Assembly (NCBI GenBank): GCA_002332755.1
Contig: DDBO01000188.1
Span: 1 to 17,822, forward strand
From: Bacteroidales bacterium UBA2030
Lineage (GTDB): Bacteria; Bacteroidota; Bacteroidia; Bacteroidales; TTA-H9
Length of the DNA: 17,822 nt
Direction: 5' to 3'
Shown: piece after piece, positions 7,664-14,996 of the stretch
Position numbering within the stretch: position 1 is the first letter of the stretch
Layout of the letters: each line of letters starts with the position of its first letter
Notes under the pieces: model-generated
The model's database searches: none
What the model was told of the DNA's origin: nothing
The model's input: only the letters and a program-made list of their open reading frames with translations
Translations under genes and position numbers: made by a program

Positions 7664-8292
7664 AAAATTTCGAGGGAAGTATCGAAGTCTACAAAAAATT
7701 CGGCTTTGTGCTTTAGCGCCTGCACGGCCTTGTGCTCTGCTTCCAACACCTGCATTCGAAACTCATCGAGCTCCTCATTTTCCACTTCCTTCTGCACGTC
7801 AAAGGTCTCACGATAAGTGAGTTCAATGAAGACCTTCAGGTCGGCCTCTTCCACTTCCATGGCATACAGGCCACTGATAATCAGTATTTCAATATTCCTG
7901 AAATCGGTTATCAATTCATCCACCTGGTCGTTCATCAAATCTACCAGAGGCATGGCCGACTTGCTACCGGTTAGAAAATCGGAAATATTTTTCTTGAGTT
8001 GCTCCCAATCAATTTCCTGAGGGCCAATGGATTCAAGCCCGTGCCTGCGCCTCCACTCCGTACGTTCGGCAGGAGGCACCCTATAATAGTTATCCAGGTA
8101 AATAGTCTTGACCTTAATCCCTCTTTTTTTCAATTTTTTACCAAGGACATGAGCAATGGAAGCTTTTCCTGCCCCAACCTCACCTGATATAGTGATGATG
8201 TATTTATCCGTTTTTTCGGCCAAAACCTTTTCGAGAATGGTCTTGGCTGCCTTTTTATGTTTTTTGTTGATGATGAGCAGGTTTTCGTACAT
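7654..8292 (-). CDS. Uridine-kinase/phosphoribulokinase-like P-loop protein with altered active site
   Basis: A 212-residue P-loop protein of the uridine kinase/phosphoribulokinase type. Walker A is at residues 37-44 (GEVGAGKA), followed by TIYLDNYYRVP (Asp67, the usual acidic residue of DxFY-type motifs), GLESIGPQEIDW, a strand ending ISGLYAME around 138-146, and VFIELTYRETF. Two normal positions are missing: the Ser/Thr after the Walker A lysine, which contacts magnesium, is Ala44, and the acid before GLY in the usual E/D-GLYA strand is Ser140. It may therefore be a weak kinase, use a different chemistry, or act only as a nucleotide sensor. ATG at 8292 is preferred over TTG at 8316. It starts 30 bases after the HAD-GH65 stop on the same strand, so the two are probably one operon and a sugar-related substrate is possible, but this is inference. 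Confidence 0.8.
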   Translation of the reverse strand: MYENLLIINKKHKKAAKTILEKVLAEKTDKYIITISGEVGAGKASIAHVLGKKLKKRGIKVKTIYLDNYYRVPPAERTEWRRRHGLESIGPQEIDWEQLKKNISDFLTGSKSAMPLVDLMNDQVDELITDFRNIEILIISGLYAMEVEEADLKVFIELTYRETFDVQKEVENEELDEFRMQVLEAEHKAVQALKHKAEFFVDFDTSLEIFHL

Positions 8293-8322
8293 AGAACAGG
8301 TGTTTGAGGGCAACAAATCTAA

Positions 8323-11300
8323 TCAAATTTCGTGAATCAAAGGTAACCCCGGTTCCAGCCAAACTTTTTGCTGTCTGATGAAAACAGGTAACTTATCGGT
8401 TGTAACCGAGGCTGCTGTTATCTCCAGGATTTGATGACTCAGATGCACGTGGTAACGCACATTCCTGAACAGAAAGCTAAACTGAATGCGTTCCCAATGC
8501 GCGGGCAAAGCAGGATGGAAAGCAGGAACATCTCCTCTTAAATCGAGGCCGGCATATACCGAAAGAGCAATCCACAGCGTACCGGCCATTACCCCCGCAT
8601 GAATACCTTCGGCGGTAGTACCTCCCTGGATATCAATATAGTCGCTTGTAAGAGCCTCGCGGTAAAGCTGCCATCCCAGCTGATCTTCACCTACCATGCG
8701 GGCCAGTTTGGCATGTACGATGCGGCTGAGTGTACTTCCATGCGAGGTGCGCCCGAGGTAGTATTTTAGGTTGCGATGTATGTAATCCTCAGGTAATGAA
8801 TAACCCATCTCCTGCAGCAAACTCGTTACTTCCTGCGGATATAAATTATAGAAAATCATCAGGGTATCAGCCTGCTTGGCCACTTTATACTCATCGGGCG
8901 ACATGCCTTCGGCTTTTAAGAGCCTGTCCATGCGATACACATTGCCGTATTTATTGCGGAAATAATCCCAATCAAGCTCTTTTAGGTCGAAATAGCCGTC
9001 GTATTGGGCTATGATGCCTTCGGAATTAATACATAGATTTAGGTTTCGACTGATGTCATGCCAACGCTTCCACTCCTCTTCCTCCAGGCCTATAATCCGG
9101 GCAATCCGCACAAACTCCTCTTCTCCGATGATTTCCCTGATTTTATATGCTGTACGTAAGGCCCAGGCTGTCATAAGATTGGAATAGGCATTGTCGCGCA
9201 GACCACCTTTATCGCTGTCGGGGTATTTTTCATGAAACTCATCGGGCCCCATAACACCACTGATGTGATAGCGGCCTGTTTCAGGATCTTTTTGAGCTAA
9301 ACCCGTCCAGAAAAGACATATATCCAGGAAAAGCTCTGCTCCGTATTGAATCAGAAATTCTTTGTCGTGGGTAGCATGAAAATATTCCCACACATTGTAA
9401 GCAATGGCTAAGGAAACGTGCCTTTGCAAGGAGCTGTAATCATCACCCCATTTACCCGATACAGGATTGAGGTGTAGCACCTGGGTTTCTTCGCGCCCCG
9501 ATGAGCCGCTCTGCCAGGGGAACATAGCTCCTCTGAAACCGTGCTGACGGGCATATTCGCGTGCAGCAGGAAGCCGGCGATAACGATACATCAATACACT
9601 TTTGGCTACTTCAGGGAAATTGTAGTAATAGATAGGCAGGATATACAATTCATCCCAGAAGATATGCCCCCTGTAAGCTTCACCATGCAAGCCCCTGGCG
9701 GGTATGCCAAAATCGAAATTGACGTTATGTGGCGAGGTAGTTACAAAGAGATGATACAGGTGCATGCGGAAAATCTTCTGAGCCAGTCGGTCGCCTTCGA
9801 GTTGGATATCAGCCATCATCCATATACGTCCCCAGGCAGCTTCTGAGAGAGAAAGCATTTCTTCGAAAGTGGGTGCACCAGTCAGTTGCTCCTGCGCCTT
9901 CAGCAAGGGATGATCTGAGATTATACTGTTACATATAGCCACTTTTTTCACCAGCCGCATCTCTGTTCCCTTGCCTGCGTGACCAGTAAAACTTATGAAA
10001 CTTTTACCTTCCGATACTTCTGGTAACAATGTGGCTTCAAAATTACTTTCAAGCTGATAGGCTGTGGCAATGGTTATTTTACTCTGTACTGTCCGATTGA
10101 CTACATAACCCATAGCATGGCCTGCATGCTGGTCAACCATCTCGAGGTGATGCTGATTGAGTGCTTTGTAGCGCTCCACTCCGTCGTTAAGCAGGTTGCC
10201 GTCGATACCGCCCCTAAGCGTCAGCGGCCCTTCATAATCTTCAGCAATCACAGAATAGCTTTGGGCAGCCAGGTGTGGATTCTGCATCGAAACAAAACGG
10301 GAAGAAACCACTTTAACGCGATGTCCTTCGTAATTCACCAACATAAGGCGTTCAAGAAGGCCATTTTTAAAATTAAGGCTGCGTTTAATCTCCGAAACTT
10401 CATGCTTGTTTGGGTCGAACCAAGGACCCTCTCCCAGCCTGAAGGTTATGGGCAACCAATTGACGGCATTGACAAAATCTTCATTTTCAACATCCCGGTC
10501 TGAAACCCTGGATATCAATCTATTATAAAGACCAGCCATGTAAGTGGCAGGATAATGAGGACCTCTGGCACTGGTTTCTTCCATGGCTCCACGTGTGGCA
10601 AAATAACCGTTGCCCACAGTGAGCAAAGTTTCACGGTGTTTTTCCTTACCGGGTATGAAATCATGATAAGTCAGGCTGAAATTGTCGTGGGCTAATCCCC
10701 TGACAAACCAATCTTCAATTCCTTCAATACCTCCCAACTCGGCAAGATCGCCAACCACTATATCGGCGCCATTAATCAGCAATTCATGATGGTTATTTTC
10801 GCGGGCGATGCCCAGAACCATACCAAAATTGCCAGCCCTTCCGGCCTGAACACCCGAAACAGCATCTTCCACCACCACACATCTATGCACGGGCAAACCC
10901 ATTTGTGCAGCGGCTGTTGTGAAAATATCAGGTTCGGGTTTGCCCTTTAGTCCGAGTTGCGCCGAAACAACTCCATCCACCCTGGCCTCAAACAGATTAA
11001 GGATACCTGCTCTGCGCAAAACCTGCTCACAATTTTTACTCGACGAAGCTACTGCAACCCGAATATCGTTCTTGCGCAATTCGTATATCAGGTCAATGGT
11101 CGACTGGTACACCTTGACGCCATCACGCTCAAGCACTTCATTAAAGGCATTGTTTTTACGGTTTCCCAATCCGCAAATGGTTTCCATCTCGGGGCTATCC
11201 TCGGGTGTTCCATAAGGAAGTTCAATACCTCTGGAACTCAAAAAAGAAGCTACACCCTGATACCTGGGCTTACCATCCACGTAGGGCAAGTAATCGGCCT

Positions 11301-11460
11301 GATGGTCAAATTCCCGGAAAGGCAATCCATGCCTGCGGCTCCATTCCAGCAAAAATTCGTCGAACATCTTTTTCCATGCGGCACTGTGCACCAATGCTGT
11401 TTGGGTAATGACCCCGTCGAGGTCGAAAATAACCCCTGAAAATGGATAGGATTTAAGCAT
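8323..11460 (-). CDS. HAD beta-phosphoglucomutase-type domain fused to GH65 phosphorylase/trehalase-type domain
   Basis: A 1045-residue fusion. Residues 1-235 are a HAD domain like beta-phosphoglucomutase: nucleophile Asp13 and acid/base Asp15 in FDLDGVI, a helical cap with YVDGKPRYQGV, the SSSKN motif, Lys174 in KGKPEPD, and Glu198-Asp199 in VVVEDAVSG. Residues from about 250 on are GH65: beta-sandwich with TVGNGYFATRGAMEE, then the helical barrel with YRGHIFWDELYILP, RGAMFPWQSGSSGREE, catalytic acid Glu741 in MGPDEFHE, and the phosphate-loop motif HGSTLS at 907-912. GH65 phosphorylases release beta-glucose 1-phosphate, which beta-phosphoglucomutase converts to glucose 6-phosphate, so the fusion could carry both steps. 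No signal peptide: cytosolic. From memory the GH65 motifs resemble the actinobacterial HAD/GH65 group acting on trehalose; trehalose, maltose or kojibiose, and phosphorolysis or hydrolysis, remain open. Asp of the usual GVITDTA is Gln20. Confidence 0.9.
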   Translation of the reverse strand: MLKSYPFSGVIFDLDGVITQTALVHSAAWKKMFDEFLLEWSRRHGLPFREFDHQADYLPYVDGKPRYQGVASFLSSRGIELPYGTPEDSPEMETICGLGNRKNNAFNEVLERDGVKVYQSTIDLIYELRKNDIRVAVASSSKNCEQVLRRAGILNLFEARVDGVVSAQLGLKGKPEPDIFTTAAAQMGLPVHRCVVVEDAVSGVQAGRAGNFGMVLGIARENNHHELLINGADIVVGDLAELGGIEGIEDWFVRGLAHDNFSLTYHDFIPGKEKHRETLLTVGNGYFATRGAMEETSARGPHYPATYMAGLYNRLISRVSDRDVENEDFVNAVNWLPITFRLGEGPWFDPNKHEVSEIKRSLNFKNGLLERLMLVNYEGHRVKVVSSRFVSMQNPHLAAQSYSVIAEDYEGPLTLRGGIDGNLLNDGVERYKALNQHHLEMVDQHAGHAMGYVVNRTVQSKITIATAYQLESNFEATLLPEVSEGKSFISFTGHAGKGTEMRLVKKVAICNSIISDHPLLKAQEQLTGAPTFEEMLSLSEAAWGRIWMMADIQLEGDRLAQKIFRMHLYHLFVTTSPHNVNFDFGIPARGLHGEAYRGHIFWDELYILPIYYYNFPEVAKSVLMYRYRRLPAAREYARQHGFRGAMFPWQSGSSGREETQVLHLNPVSGKWGDDYSSLQRHVSLAIAYNVWEYFHATHDKEFLIQYGAELFLDICLFWTGLAQKDPETGRYHISGVMGPDEFHEKYPDSDKGGLRDNAYSNLMTAWALRTAYKIREIIGEEEFVRIARIIGLEEEEWKRWHDISRNLNLCINSEGIIAQYDGYFDLKELDWDYFRNKYGNVYRMDRLLKAEGMSPDEYKVAKQADTLMIFYNLYPQEVTSLLQEMGYSLPEDYIHRNLKYYLGRTSHGSTLSRIVHAKLARMVGEDQLGWQLYREALTSDYIDIQGGTTAEGIHAGVMAGTLWIALSVYAGLDLRGDVPAFHPALPAHWERIQFSFLFRNVRYHVHLSHQILEITAASVTTDKLPVFIRQQKVWLEPGLPLIHEI

Positions 11461-11489
11461 AATTTGCGGATTTTGCGAAAATATGGGCG

Positions 11490-11497
11490 CAAAATTA
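11490..11497 (-). promoter_or_regulatory. -7 box for the HAD-GH65 unit
   Basis: On the minus strand the bases read TAATTTTG, an exact TAnnTTTG match, 29 bases before the ATG at 11460, giving a leader of roughly 24 bases. I see no TTG at -33 spacing. It is the only exact match in this 83-base divergent intergenic region on this strand. Confidence 0.45.
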
Positions 11498-11532
11498 GAA
11501 AGTTTAGGCTATATGAGATACATATTGGGGTG

Positions 11533-11540
11533 TATCTTTG
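11533..11540 (+). promoter_or_regulatory. -7 box abutting the AlbA_2 gene start
   Basis: TATCTTTG matches TAnnTTTG exactly and ends 3 bases before the ATG at 11544. With normal spacing transcription would start at the start codon itself. No clear -33 TTG is seen at normal distance. Confidence 0.42.
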
Positions 11541-11543
11541 CAC

Positions 11544-12200
11544 ATGCTTTGGCCCCGGAAAAAAAGTCATATTGAGACACTTATTGAACAAGGTGAAAAT
11601 CAACACCTTGATTTTAAATTTGCGGTGAATGATTCACGGAAAATTGCCCGATCGCTGGTAGCTTTTGCCAATAGCGAGGGAGGTACTTTACTGATTGGCG
11701 TAAAAGACAATGGCAGCATAGCCGGAGTTCGTACCGACGAAGAATTGCATATGGTAGAAACTGCCGCTTCGCTTTATACCCGCCCTGAGGTCAAATTTCA
11801 ATCGGTGCCCTGGAATGTAGGAAATAAGAAGGTTCTCGAAGTGATGGTTCAACCGGGAAATCAAAAGCCCTATCTGGCGCCCGATGAAAAAGGCCGCTGG
11901 ATGGCCTGGGTGCGCAACCACGACCGCAACATCCTTGCCCCGCCTGTTTTGATTGAATATTGGAAAAAGCAAATAGCCGGACACCAGGTAATTATAGAAA
12001 TGGGAGTTCCAGAAAAATTACTGCTGCGCCTTTTGGAAAATCAAGGGCTGGTAAAGCTGGAAGATTACAGCCGTTTGATTGGTATCAGCCTTCGCGAGGC
12101 CACCCGTATCATCACCGATTTTATGCTTTTAGATATTGTGGAATGTCGCTTCGAGGAAGACAAACCTTATTTCTGCAGAAAACCTGGCAGCAAACTATAA
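11544..12200 (+). CDS. AlbA_2/Schlafen-type domain protein with C-terminal winged-helix-like region
   Basis: A 218-residue protein. Residues 8-115 match the Schlafen AlbA_2 domain (PF04326): LIEQGENQHLDFKF, SLVAFANSEGGTLLIGVKDNGSIAG, then the strand-rich part with a KKVLEVMVQPGNQKPYLA segment and a WVRNHDRN turn. Residues 150-210 hold a helix-turn-helix-like stretch (LLRLLENQGLVKLEDYSRLIGISLREATRIITDF) followed by strands that could be a wing. AlbA_2 proteins are variously described as putative transcriptional regulators or nucleic-acid binding or cleaving proteins; the role here is not known. The ATG at 11544 is chosen over an in-frame TTG at 11538 that lies inside the promoter box. The gene is divergent from the HAD-GH65 unit and its stop overlaps the stop of the small minus-strand gene by 6 bases. 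It could regulate its divergent neighbour, but nothing shows that directly. Confidence 0.85.
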   Translation: MLWPRKKSHIETLIEQGENQHLDFKFAVNDSRKIARSLVAFANSEGGTLLIGVKDNGSIAGVRTDEELHMVETAASLYTRPEVKFQSVPWNVGNKKVLEVMVQPGNQKPYLAPDEKGRWMAWVRNHDRNILAPPVLIEYWKKQIAGHQVIIEMGVPEKLLLRLLENQGLVKLEDYSRLIGISLREATRIITDFMLLDIVECRFEEDKPYFCRKPGSKL

Positions 12201-12428
12201 CCCCTTGAGGGCTTCTTCCGATTGGCGGATGAAAAACTCAAGCTGGTTAAGACCCTGCCCAGTAAAAAGGTATTTATGGTCTTTCAAAAAAACAATGGCT
12301 TCCTTAATTTCTTCAACCGGAATAGGCTCACCCTTTGCCCTTGCTTCCATACAATGGTTGATAAAGGCCATTTTTTCACCCAAAATGCCCGCTAAATCCT
12401 CCTTGTTTTGATAGTAATAAGGACTCAT
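12195..12428 (-). CDS. Small conserved-looking protein of unknown function, 77 residues
   Basis: I do not recognise a family. The protein begins MSPYYYQNKEDL and is predicted mostly helical and soluble. A tyrosine-rich start is followed by a helix with GEKMAFINHCMEAR, a GEPIPVEEIKEAI segment, and a second helical stretch ending FFIRQSEEALKGL. There is no signal peptide, membrane segment or cysteine pair. Reality as a gene is supported by its position (fills the space between two genes with a 6-base tail overlap), by a Bacteroidetes promoter just upstream with an exact -7 box and a TTG 19 bases before it, and by an ATG about 11 bases after the predicted transcription start. It may be a small cytosolic accessory or regulatory protein; I infer no specific job. 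Confidence 0.65.
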   Translation of the reverse strand: MSPYYYQNKEDLAGILGEKMAFINHCMEARAKGEPIPVEEIKEAIVFLKDHKYLFTGQGLNQLEFFIRQSEEALKGL

Positions 12429-12444
12429 GAAAAGCGTTTTGATG

Positions 12445-12474
12445 CAAATATAAACCCTAATTTGGCTCTGGCAA
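12445..12474 (-). promoter_or_regulatory. Promoter of the 77-residue gene
   Basis: On the minus strand a TTG (12474-12472) is followed after 19 bases by TATATTTG (12452-12445), an exact match to the Bacteroidetes TTTG/TAnnTTTG arrangement. Predicted transcription start is near 12439, leaving about 11 bases before the ATG at 12428. Confidence 0.62.
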
Positions 12475-12505
12475 TATTGTTTAAATTAAAAAACATGCTC
12501 AGGGC

Positions 12506-12533
12506 TTGATTAATCCAAAGCTCCTTATTTTTG
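12506..12533 (+). promoter_or_regulatory. Promoter of the DUF2279 gene pair
   Basis: TTG (12506-12508), a 17-base spacer and TATTTTTG (12526-12533), an exact -7 match. The predicted transcription start near 12540 leaves a 13-base leader before the ATG at 12553. It lies back to back with the minus-strand promoter at 12445-12474, with about 30 bases between the two -33 elements. Confidence 0.62.
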
Positions 12534-12552
12534 CGACTACCAATCCCCTGGC

Positions 12553-13533
12553 ATGAAGAAAAAATGTTACCCGGCGTTGTTTGTCTTTCTGATGTTTATA
12601 CCCCGATTTGCACAGGCTGATACCATTCCCGATAACAACAACACAGATTTATCCATCGTCTGGCCCCGCTGGTTGCAAGTGCCCGATTCTTTGCATCCCG
12701 GCAGAATGCGTCTTTTGGTCGCCGGAGGTGCTGCTGCTTACAGTGCCACGCTGGTGGGTCTCAATTACCTGTGGTATGCCGACTATCCCCGGTCTTCCTT
12801 TCATTTTTTCGACGATAGCGGCGAATGGCTTCAGGTGGACAAAGCCGGCCATGCCGTGACTCCTTACCTTGAGGCTTACTACATGATGCATGCTTTGCGT
12901 TGGACAGGAGTTGATAGAAAAAAAGCTGCCGTTTATGGAGGGCTTACGGCCTTTATGCTTCAGAACACTATAGAGGTATTCGACGGATTTTCAGAGGGTT
13001 GGGGCGCCTCGCTCAGCGACGTTGCAGCCAACTTTGCGGGTGCAGCCCTGATGACATCTCAGGAACTGGCTTGGGGTGAACAACGCATTCGCCTGAAAAT
13101 CATGCCTCACTTCCAGACATATCCCGAAGGAGAACTTAAAGAGAGAGCCGAAGAGCTTTTTGGGAAATCTCTTCTGGTGCGTTTTTTTAAAGACTACAAT
13201 TCCCTCAACACCTGGGTTAGCGTCAACCTTCATTCCTACGCCCCTCACAGCGGACTTCCTCCCTGGCTCAATGTTGCGCTGGGATATGGTGCAGGAGGCA
13301 TGTATGGCGGATTCGACAATACCTGGACCGATAAAAACGGTATGTTTCACGACCGAAGCGATATTATGCGGTATCGCAGGTTTTTCTTCTCCCCCGATAT
13401 CGATTTTAGCCGAATTAAAACCCGTTCGCCTTACCTTAAAATTTTACTCGAAGCGCTAAATATGATTAAGGTTCCCCTACCCGCCATCGAATACAACAGT
13501 AAAGGTGAATTAAAGCTTCATCCATTTATGTAA
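12553..13533 (+). CDS. DUF2279 family exported protein
   Basis: A 326-residue protein. Residues 1-22 form a signal peptide (MKKKCYPALFVFLMFIPRF followed by AQA), with no lipobox cysteine at the cleavage site. The body matches DUF2279 (PF10043): YPRSSFHFFDDSGEWLQVDK, then Asp96 and His100 in DKAGHA, ending in a tyrosine- and tryptophan-rich part with a GGMYGGFDNTW segment near residue 250. A hydrophobic stretch around residues 48-66 and others near 130-165 suggest membrane contact or a buried helical core. The family has no established function; the conserved D, H and E residues would suit metal binding but that is only a guess. It has its own promoter, and the next gene starts 5 bases after its stop, so the two are cotranscribed. 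Confidence 0.85.
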   Translation: MKKKCYPALFVFLMFIPRFAQADTIPDNNNTDLSIVWPRWLQVPDSLHPGRMRLLVAGGAAAYSATLVGLNYLWYADYPRSSFHFFDDSGEWLQVDKAGHAVTPYLEAYYMMHALRWTGVDRKKAAVYGGLTAFMLQNTIEVFDGFSEGWGASLSDVAANFAGAALMTSQELAWGEQRIRLKIMPHFQTYPEGELKERAEELFGKSLLVRFFKDYNSLNTWVSVNLHSYAPHSGLPPWLNVALGYGAGGMYGGFDNTWTDKNGMFHDRSDIMRYRRFFFSPDIDFSRIKTRSPYLKILLEALNMIKVPLPAIEYNSKGELKLHPFM

Positions 13534-13538
13534 ACACC

Positions 13539-14315
13539 ATGATACACAAATTAAAATACACCGGCCTTTTAGTGGCTGGACTCATCATTAGCAGGGTATC
13601 TCCCATAATGGCTCAGGAATACAGCCGATGTGCTACCATAGTTTCAGGACGAGATACACTGAGAAGCAATATTTACTATTTCACGCGCTCTGCCGAAATC
13701 AGGCTACTGGCTCCCGGCCCCGGAACTATTTTTCGCTATACCTTGGACGGAAGCGAACCCCAGGCATCCTCCCCAATCTATTCCCGCCCCTTATTACTCT
13801 CCTCAACTGCTGAATTAAACTATTTGAGTATAGAAGCCGGCCGCAAGGAAACACTATGCCCTTCCCTCCACTTGCGCCGCATCGAAGGCATGGAAAGCAT
13901 AGCCCTGTCCGCTGAGAATCTTACGATGACCAATGGTCCCCTTCTTGGTCTTCTCGATACAGCCAGGTCTGAAAAAATCACCCTCCCGTCGAATCTAAAC
14001 CAAGTCACCCTGCTCGTCAACCAGGGCGTTGTGGCAGGAGCTGATAGCATACTGCTGATTCTCCCTCCAGACAATTTTGGCGACATTCGAAAGATAGAGG
14101 TTCACCTGTCAGATGAGGGTAAAAACTATTACAAGCCCAGGTCTAATTTCTTCAAAAGCGCTCAAATCTTACGACAAAAATCTCTTACACTATTTCCCGG
14201 ATCCCTGGCGTTCAGATACCTAAAAATTACCTTACATCTTAAAAAAGCGAAAAAAGGCCAAAGCCGGCTGCTTCCGATAGAGGGTATCAAGATATTCACC
14301 CGGCTTGAAAAATAA
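13539..14315 (+). CDS. Exported chitobiase C-terminal (CHB_HEX_C) domain protein with discoidin-like C-terminal part
   Basis: A 258-residue protein with a signal peptide (hydrophobic residues about 8-23, cleavage likely after SPIMA, before QEY). Residues 50-115 fit the CHB_HEX_C_1 beta-sandwich (PF13290), with the diagnostic GTIFRYTLDGSEPQASSPIYSRP spread over 68-90. Residues 150-255 look like a second beta-sandwich of the F5/8 type C (discoidin) kind: IRKIEVHLSDEGKNYYKP and FRYLKITLHL are at the usual places of such domains. Both modules generally bind or position carbohydrate on secreted proteins; no catalytic domain is present. The gene starts 5 bases after the DUF2279 stop, so it is probably translated from the same message, and it ends 8 bases before the stop of the convergent lolD gene. 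Confidence 0.72.
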   Translation: MIHKLKYTGLLVAGLIISRVSPIMAQEYSRCATIVSGRDTLRSNIYYFTRSAEIRLLAPGPGTIFRYTLDGSEPQASSPIYSRPLLLSSTAELNYLSIEAGRKETLCPSLHLRRIEGMESIALSAENLTMTNGPLLGLLDTARSEKITLPSNLNQVTLLVNQGVVAGADSILLILPPDNFGDIRKIEVHLSDEGKNYYKPRSNFFKSAQILRQKSLTLFPGSLAFRYLKITLHLKKAKKGQSRLLPIEGIKIFTRLEK

Positions 14316-14323
14316 GCCTATCT

Positions 14324-14986
14324 TCATGAAGCAATACGACCATCTTTCATCAACAGGCGCCTGTCGGAGAGGGTGGCCAGAGTATCGTTGTGAGTGACAA
14401 TTACGAAGGTAGTTCCAAACTCTCTGCGCAGGTCAAAGAAGAGATTGTGAAGGGCGGTTGCTGAGGCCGAATCCAGGTTTCCCGAAGGCTCATCGGCCAG
14501 GACTACTTCGGGATTATTCATCAATGCACGAGCCACAGCTACACGTTGCTGTTCTCCTCCGGAAAGTGCTGCAGGCCTGTGATGTATCCTATCTCTTAAC
14601 CCCATAAATTCAAGCAATTGCGTTGCCCGCGATAGAGCCTCCTTTTTAGGTATTCCTGCAATGTAAGCCGGAATGCATACATTCTCAATAGCGGTGAACT
14701 CAGGCAGCAAATGATGAAACTGAAAAACAAAGCCAATGTGGTGATTACGAAAACGGGCCAGTTCCTGTTTTCTATACTCCAGAATATTTACACCTCTGAA
14801 AAATATGCTTCCTTTATCCGGTTTTTCAAGACTGCCCATGATGTGCAACAGGGTGGACTTACCTGCACCTGAAGCTCCGGCAATGGCCAAAACTTCTCCG
14901 GTTTTCACCTCCAGGCTGATGCCCCTCAACACATCAACCGTACCATATCTTTTATGAACCTCCTCCACAGCAAACAATGTATCCAT
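14324..14986 (-). CDS. lolD: LolD-type ABC transporter ATP-binding protein
   Basis: A 220-residue ATPase. Walker A is at residues 37-45 (GASGAGKST), the Q-loop segment is FQFHHLLPEFTAIENV, the signature is LSGGEQQRVAVARAL, Walker B is VVLADEP followed by SGNLD, and the switch histidine is in VTHND. FQFHHLLPEFTA is close to the LolD form, so the likely role is powering extraction of lipoproteins from the inner membrane to LolA, with LolC/E-type partners. No permease gene is in this window; many Bacteroidetes carry the ATPase and permease genes apart, and a FtsE/MacB-like role cannot be excluded. The ATG follows a weak AGGA four bases upstream. The gene starts 10 bases after the DUF5916 stop, so it is probably the second gene of that transcript. 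Confidence 0.88.
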   Translation of the reverse strand: MDTLFAVEEVHKRYGTVDVLRGISLEVKTGEVLAIAGASGAGKSTLLHIMGSLEKPDKGSIFFRGVNILEYRKQELARFRNHHIGFVFQFHHLLPEFTAIENVCIPAYIAGIPKKEALSRATQLLEFMGLRDRIHHRPAALSGGEQQRVAVARALMNNPEVVLADEPSGNLDSASATALHNLFFDLRREFGTTFVIVTHNDTLATLSDRRLLMKDGRIAS

Positions 14987-14996
14987 TCCTGAAAAA

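Noticed and set aside
8293..8316. Upstream TTG start for the kinase-like gene
   Set aside because: An ATG lies eight codons downstream with a sensible N terminus, and the extra residues lie in the spacer after the preceding stop codon.
10957..11439. 160-residue plus-strand reading frame antisense to the HAD domain
   Set aside because: The opposite strand carries all the HAD motifs in this stretch; the plus-strand frame has no recognisable domain.
14302..14318. GGCTT/AAGCC hairpin at the end of the CHB_HEX_C gene as a terminator
   Set aside because: The stem is only 5 bp, overlaps the stop codon and is not followed by a T tract.
14324..14986. Reading the ABC ATPase as a MacB-type drug exporter component
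   Set aside because: The FQFHHLLPEFTA segment fits LolD better and no MacB or MacA partner is present, although the distinction cannot be proven from this window.
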